Shown piece after piece: positions 6,787 to 7,908 of a stretch of 7,908 nucleotides of DNA (position 1 is its first letter; every line of letters begins with the position of its first letter). This DNA comes from JAAEQG01 sp043803085. Its GTDB lineage: Bacteria; Planctomycetota; Phycisphaerae; UBA1845. The position numbers were made by a program, and so were the translations under genes. The notes under the pieces were generated by a model. It was not told the DNA's origin. It ran no database searches and saw nothing but the letters and a program-made list of their open reading frames with translations. The stretch is taken from the NCBI GenBank assembly GCA_043803085.1, contig JAZDKM010000243.1:1-7908 (forward strand). The letters run 5' to 3'.

Positions 6787-7080
6787 ATGAGATACCGCAT
6801 TGGGTTGGTTCCAGAGGCGGTGGAGGATTTGAAAAAGTTGAGTGAGCCGTATCGGTCGGCGATAAAGGACGCCATCGAAGCGCATTTGCGGCACGAGCCG
6901 ATGAAGGAAAGCAAGAGCCGCATCAAACGCCTTCGGGACTTGGAGTATCCGCAGTTTCGTTTGCGGGTGGGCGAGTATCGGGTGTTTTATGATGTGCGGG
7001 GGCAGACGGTCGAGGTGTTGGCGATTGTGCCGAAGGCCAAAGCGGCGGAATGGCTCAAACGAGCGGGAGGTGTGGAATGA
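6787..7080 (+). CDS. type II toxin, RelE/ParE superfamily
   Basis: The protein has 97 residues, the normal length for the family. The fold signature is clear: MRYRIGLVPEAVEDLKKL start with two helices (about 10-38), then RLRVGEYRVFYDV at 58-70 and a final strand VEVLAIVPK at 75-83. RelE members cut mRNA in the ribosome and ParE members poison gyrase; this sequence does not decide which. Residues where E. coli RelE has its catalytic Arg81 and Tyr87 appear to be Lys/Ala and Trp (K83 to W89), so the activity may differ. AGGA and AAAGGG at 6771-6779 lie seven bases before the ATG. The stop overlaps the antitoxin start (ATGA at 7077-7080), so translation is coupled. It precedes its antitoxin, the reverse of the usual YefM-YoeB order. 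Confidence 0.9.
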   Translation: MRYRIGLVPEAVEDLKKLSEPYRSAIKDAIEAHLRHEPMKESKSRIKRLRDLEYPQFRLRVGEYRVFYDVRGQTVEVLAIVPKAKAAEWLKRAGGVE

Positions 7081-7316
7081 AGACCGTGGCGTTGCATGAG
7101 GTCAAAGACGACCTGTCGAAGTATCTGCATGTGGCGGAGAAAGAGGATGTCATCATCACAAGGCACGGGAAACCTGCGGGCGTCCTTCACGGCTTCGAGA
7201 GTGAGGATGAATGGTTCGAGTATCGGTTGATGCACGACCCCCGTTTTTTGAAACGGATTGCTGCGGCACGAGAAAATGCCCGCAAGGGGAATCTGGTGCC
7301 CATCGAAAATCTGTAG
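7077..7316 (+). CDS. type II antitoxin, Phd/YefM family
   Basis: The protein has 79 residues. MKTVALHEVKDDLSKYL, then VIITRHGKPAGVL at 25-37, is the standard Phd/YefM N-terminal DNA-binding fold. The C-terminal half (about 40-79) is charged and would wrap the toxin. The ATG at 7077 is chosen because GGGAGG at 7065-7070 lies six bases upstream and because homology begins at MKT. An in-frame ATG at 7050 would add residues with no family match. The ATGA overlap with the toxin gives coupled translation. By family knowledge it neutralises the toxin and represses the operon, with the palindrome at 6755-6771 as the likely target. The stop is TAG at 7314-7316. Confidence 0.92.
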   Translation: MKTVALHEVKDDLSKYLHVAEKEDVIITRHGKPAGVLHGFESEDEWFEYRLMHDPRFLKRIAAARENARKGNLVPIENL

Positions 7317-7337
7317 GGAAGAACAAATCATCGCGAC

Positions 7338-7366
7338 CAGCGGCCGGAGCAATCCTCCTGCCGCTG
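7338..7366 (+). terminator. hairpin after the toxin-antitoxin operon, possible terminator
   Basis: CAGCGGC and GCCGCTG pair outside, GGAG and CTCC inside, with one mismatch (7345/7359) and a five-base loop CAATC. It starts 22 bases after the antitoxin stop, a typical terminator position. No T-run follows (ATCTCGTTCCC), so it may only stabilise the transcript's 3' end or work with Rho. Confidence 0.4.
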
Positions 7367-7550
7367 ATCTCGTTCCCAATTATACCCCTTCGCCCCTCCT
7401 TTCCGCAGAGTTTGTCGTGTTCCCCGGCCCGGGATTTCTGCAATGACATGTGGCGGGCGGTTCGATTGGCAGGTTCATTATCACGATTCTTTCCGCGTTC
7501 CGGATTTTCGCCGGGTTTCACCCCATCCCCGGAAGTGATTTCCTCAAAAG

Positions 7551-7574
7551 TTATTTATAAAAAAATAAAAAATA
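7551..7574. other. 24-bp pure A/T run
   Basis: Twenty-four consecutive A or T bases with phased A-stretches stand out sharply in an otherwise GC-rich window. It lies about 180 bases upstream of the mraZ promoter, too far for a simple UP element. It could bend DNA or be a nucleoid-protein site. Read on the minus strand it follows the imperfect hairpin at 7582-7611 as a T-rich tract, but there is no known minus-strand gene for it to terminate. Confidence 0.5.
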
Positions 7575-7707
7575 GTTGATGTTCCCGCCCTCTGGACCGC
7601 GAAGGGGGGAATCCACCATATATAGTCTCTTGTTGTATTGTTGCACGCAATAGGTTGTGTCATGTCTTTCGGTGGGATGATGCCCCGCCGGGCCTCCGGC
7701 GAATTGA

Positions 7708-7726
7708 GTCAACCCCCGGGGTTGAC
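7708..7726. promoter_or_regulatory. 19-bp perfect palindrome overlapping the mraZ -35 box
   Basis: GTCAACCCC-C-GGGGTTGAC has 9-bp arms and a single central base. Its right arm supplies five of the six bases of the -35 hexamer TTGACA (7722-7727). The position suits a repressor or regulator site separate from the MraZ array downstream. It is not a terminator, since no T-run follows. Confidence 0.5.
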
Positions 7727-7749
7727 AGTCCGATATCAAACTATATACT
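7722..7749 (+). promoter_or_regulatory. sigma-70 type promoter of mraZ
   Basis: TTGACA at 7722-7727 is a perfect -35. TATACT at 7744-7749 is a good -10, with a 16-base spacer. Transcription would start near 7756, giving a leader of about 33 bases. This is one of the clearest promoters in the window and would drive mraZ and probably the following dcw genes. Confidence 0.8.
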
Positions 7750-7752
7750 TCC

Positions 7753-7787
7753 GTGGCAAGAAGTGGGAAGAAGTGGGGGGAAGTGGG
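7753..7787 (+). promoter_or_regulatory. MraZ operator: GTGGG direct repeats with 10-bp period
   Basis: GTGGG occurs at 7763-7767, 7773-7777 and 7783-7787, each within AAGTGGG, and a degenerate first copy GTGGC lies in phase at 7753-7757. Known MraZ boxes are three TGGGN repeats separated by five bases, bound by the ring-shaped MraZ oligomer to repress its own operon. Here the array covers the transcription start and the ribosome binding region (GGGGGGA at 7775-7781) and ends one base before the ATG, so binding should block transcription. Confidence 0.9.
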
Positions 7788-7788
7788 A

Positions 7789-7908
7789 ATGTTTACCGGC
7801 GAGTTCGAATCCGCGCTGGACAACAAGAACCGCCTGACGATCCCCTCGCGTCTGCGCGAGGCCGCGGTCGAAAAGACGGAAGGCCGCGGGTTCTGGCTCA
7901 ATCAGGGA
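7789..7908 (+). CDS. mraZ: MraZ transcriptional regulator of the dcw cluster (5' end only)
   Basis: Forty codons are present before the right edge. MFTGEFESALDNKNRLTIPS and then RLREA match the first SpoVT/AbrB-like MraZ domain, with the characteristic aromatic-x-G-E/x, LD-K-R and IP-x-R positions. MraZ forms a ring and represses the division and cell wall cluster by binding GTGGG repeats in its own promoter; those repeats are present immediately upstream, which strongly supports the call. The ATG is fixed by homology and by the operator ending one base before it. The gene is expected to continue for about 100 more residues and to be followed by rsmH (mraW) and fts genes outside this window. 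Confidence 0.95.
   Translation, partial: MFTGEFESALDNKNRLTIPSRLREAAVEKTEGRGFWLNQG

Larger units (their letters stand above)
7317..7788. other. 472-base intergenic region upstream of mraZ
   Basis: No gene is supported here. The region contains the post-TA hairpin, a pure A/T run at 7551-7574, an imperfect hairpin at 7582-7611 (TTCCCGCC with GGGGGGAA, one mismatch), a small GC hairpin at 7686-7701 (CGCCGG/CCGGCG, loop GCCT), and the mraZ promoter and operator. Between 7370 and 7550 nothing stands out. Confidence 0.7.

Noticed and set aside
6240..6926. A 228-codon minus-strand open frame spanning the intergenic region and the 5' ends of the hydrolase and toxin genes
   Set aside because: It would cover the toxin-antitoxin promoter and 5' end and overlap the hydrolase start in another frame. 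Its translation has no recognisable family.
7050..7076. ATG at 7050 as start of the antitoxin
   Set aside because: It would add nine residues absent from the Phd/YefM family, and the Shine-Dalgarno GGGAGG at 7065-7070 serves the ATG at 7077.
1..7908. CRISPR array, rRNA or tRNA genes
   Set aside because: No regularly spaced identical repeats with unique spacers were seen, and no stretch resembled conserved rRNA or tRNA sequence.

Overview
This is a GC-rich bacterial window with two unrelated gene blocks on opposite strands, separated by accessory-looking DNA. The left three quarters (1-6306) is read on the minus strand. It holds a very large secreted multidomain glycoside hydrolase (1580 aa), then a smaller secreted hydrolase-like protein (437 aa) that is a paralogue of one internal module of the large one, then the first 42 codons of an ABC transporter ATPase of the MacB/LolD type. 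The first two genes lie 37 bases apart, each with a good Shine-Dalgarno, and probably form an operon for breaking down an extracellular or periplasmic glycan. The large protein has a GH123-like (GH123_cat/DUF4091) front part, two further barrel-like modules and a C-terminal F5/8 type C (CBM32-like) domain.

The 480-base gap 6307-6786 contains the leader of the hydrolase operon, a 13-bp tandem repeat resembling a REP or IS end, and a 135-bp element at 6452-6586. That element can fold into a three-way junction with long stems. A toxin-antitoxin pair follows on the plus strand (6787-7316): a RelE/ParE-like toxin and a Phd/YefM-like antitoxin overlapping by ATGA. Their promoter has a perfect 17-bp palindrome over a consensus -10 box.

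The 472-base gap 7317-7788 holds a post-TA hairpin, a 24-bp pure A/T run and the mraZ control region. That region has a TTGACA/TATACT promoter, a 19-bp palindrome overlapping the -35, and a GTGGG array with 10-bp period that matches the known MraZ operator. The window ends 40 codons into mraZ, normally the first gene of the division and cell wall (dcw) cluster.

The organism looks like a high-GC bacterium rich in secreted glycan-degrading enzymes. GH123/DUF4091 multidomain proteins together with mraZ suggest the PVC group (Kiritimatiellota, Lentisphaerota, Verrucomicrobiota, Planctomycetota) or a neighbouring uncultured phylum. This is an inference from gene content; the sequence here does not settle it. 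Nothing identifies a wholly new system. The best leads are the three-way-junction element, the gene-conversion-like 118-bp identity between the two hydrolase genes, and the chain of barrels that each carry an Asp-Glu pair.
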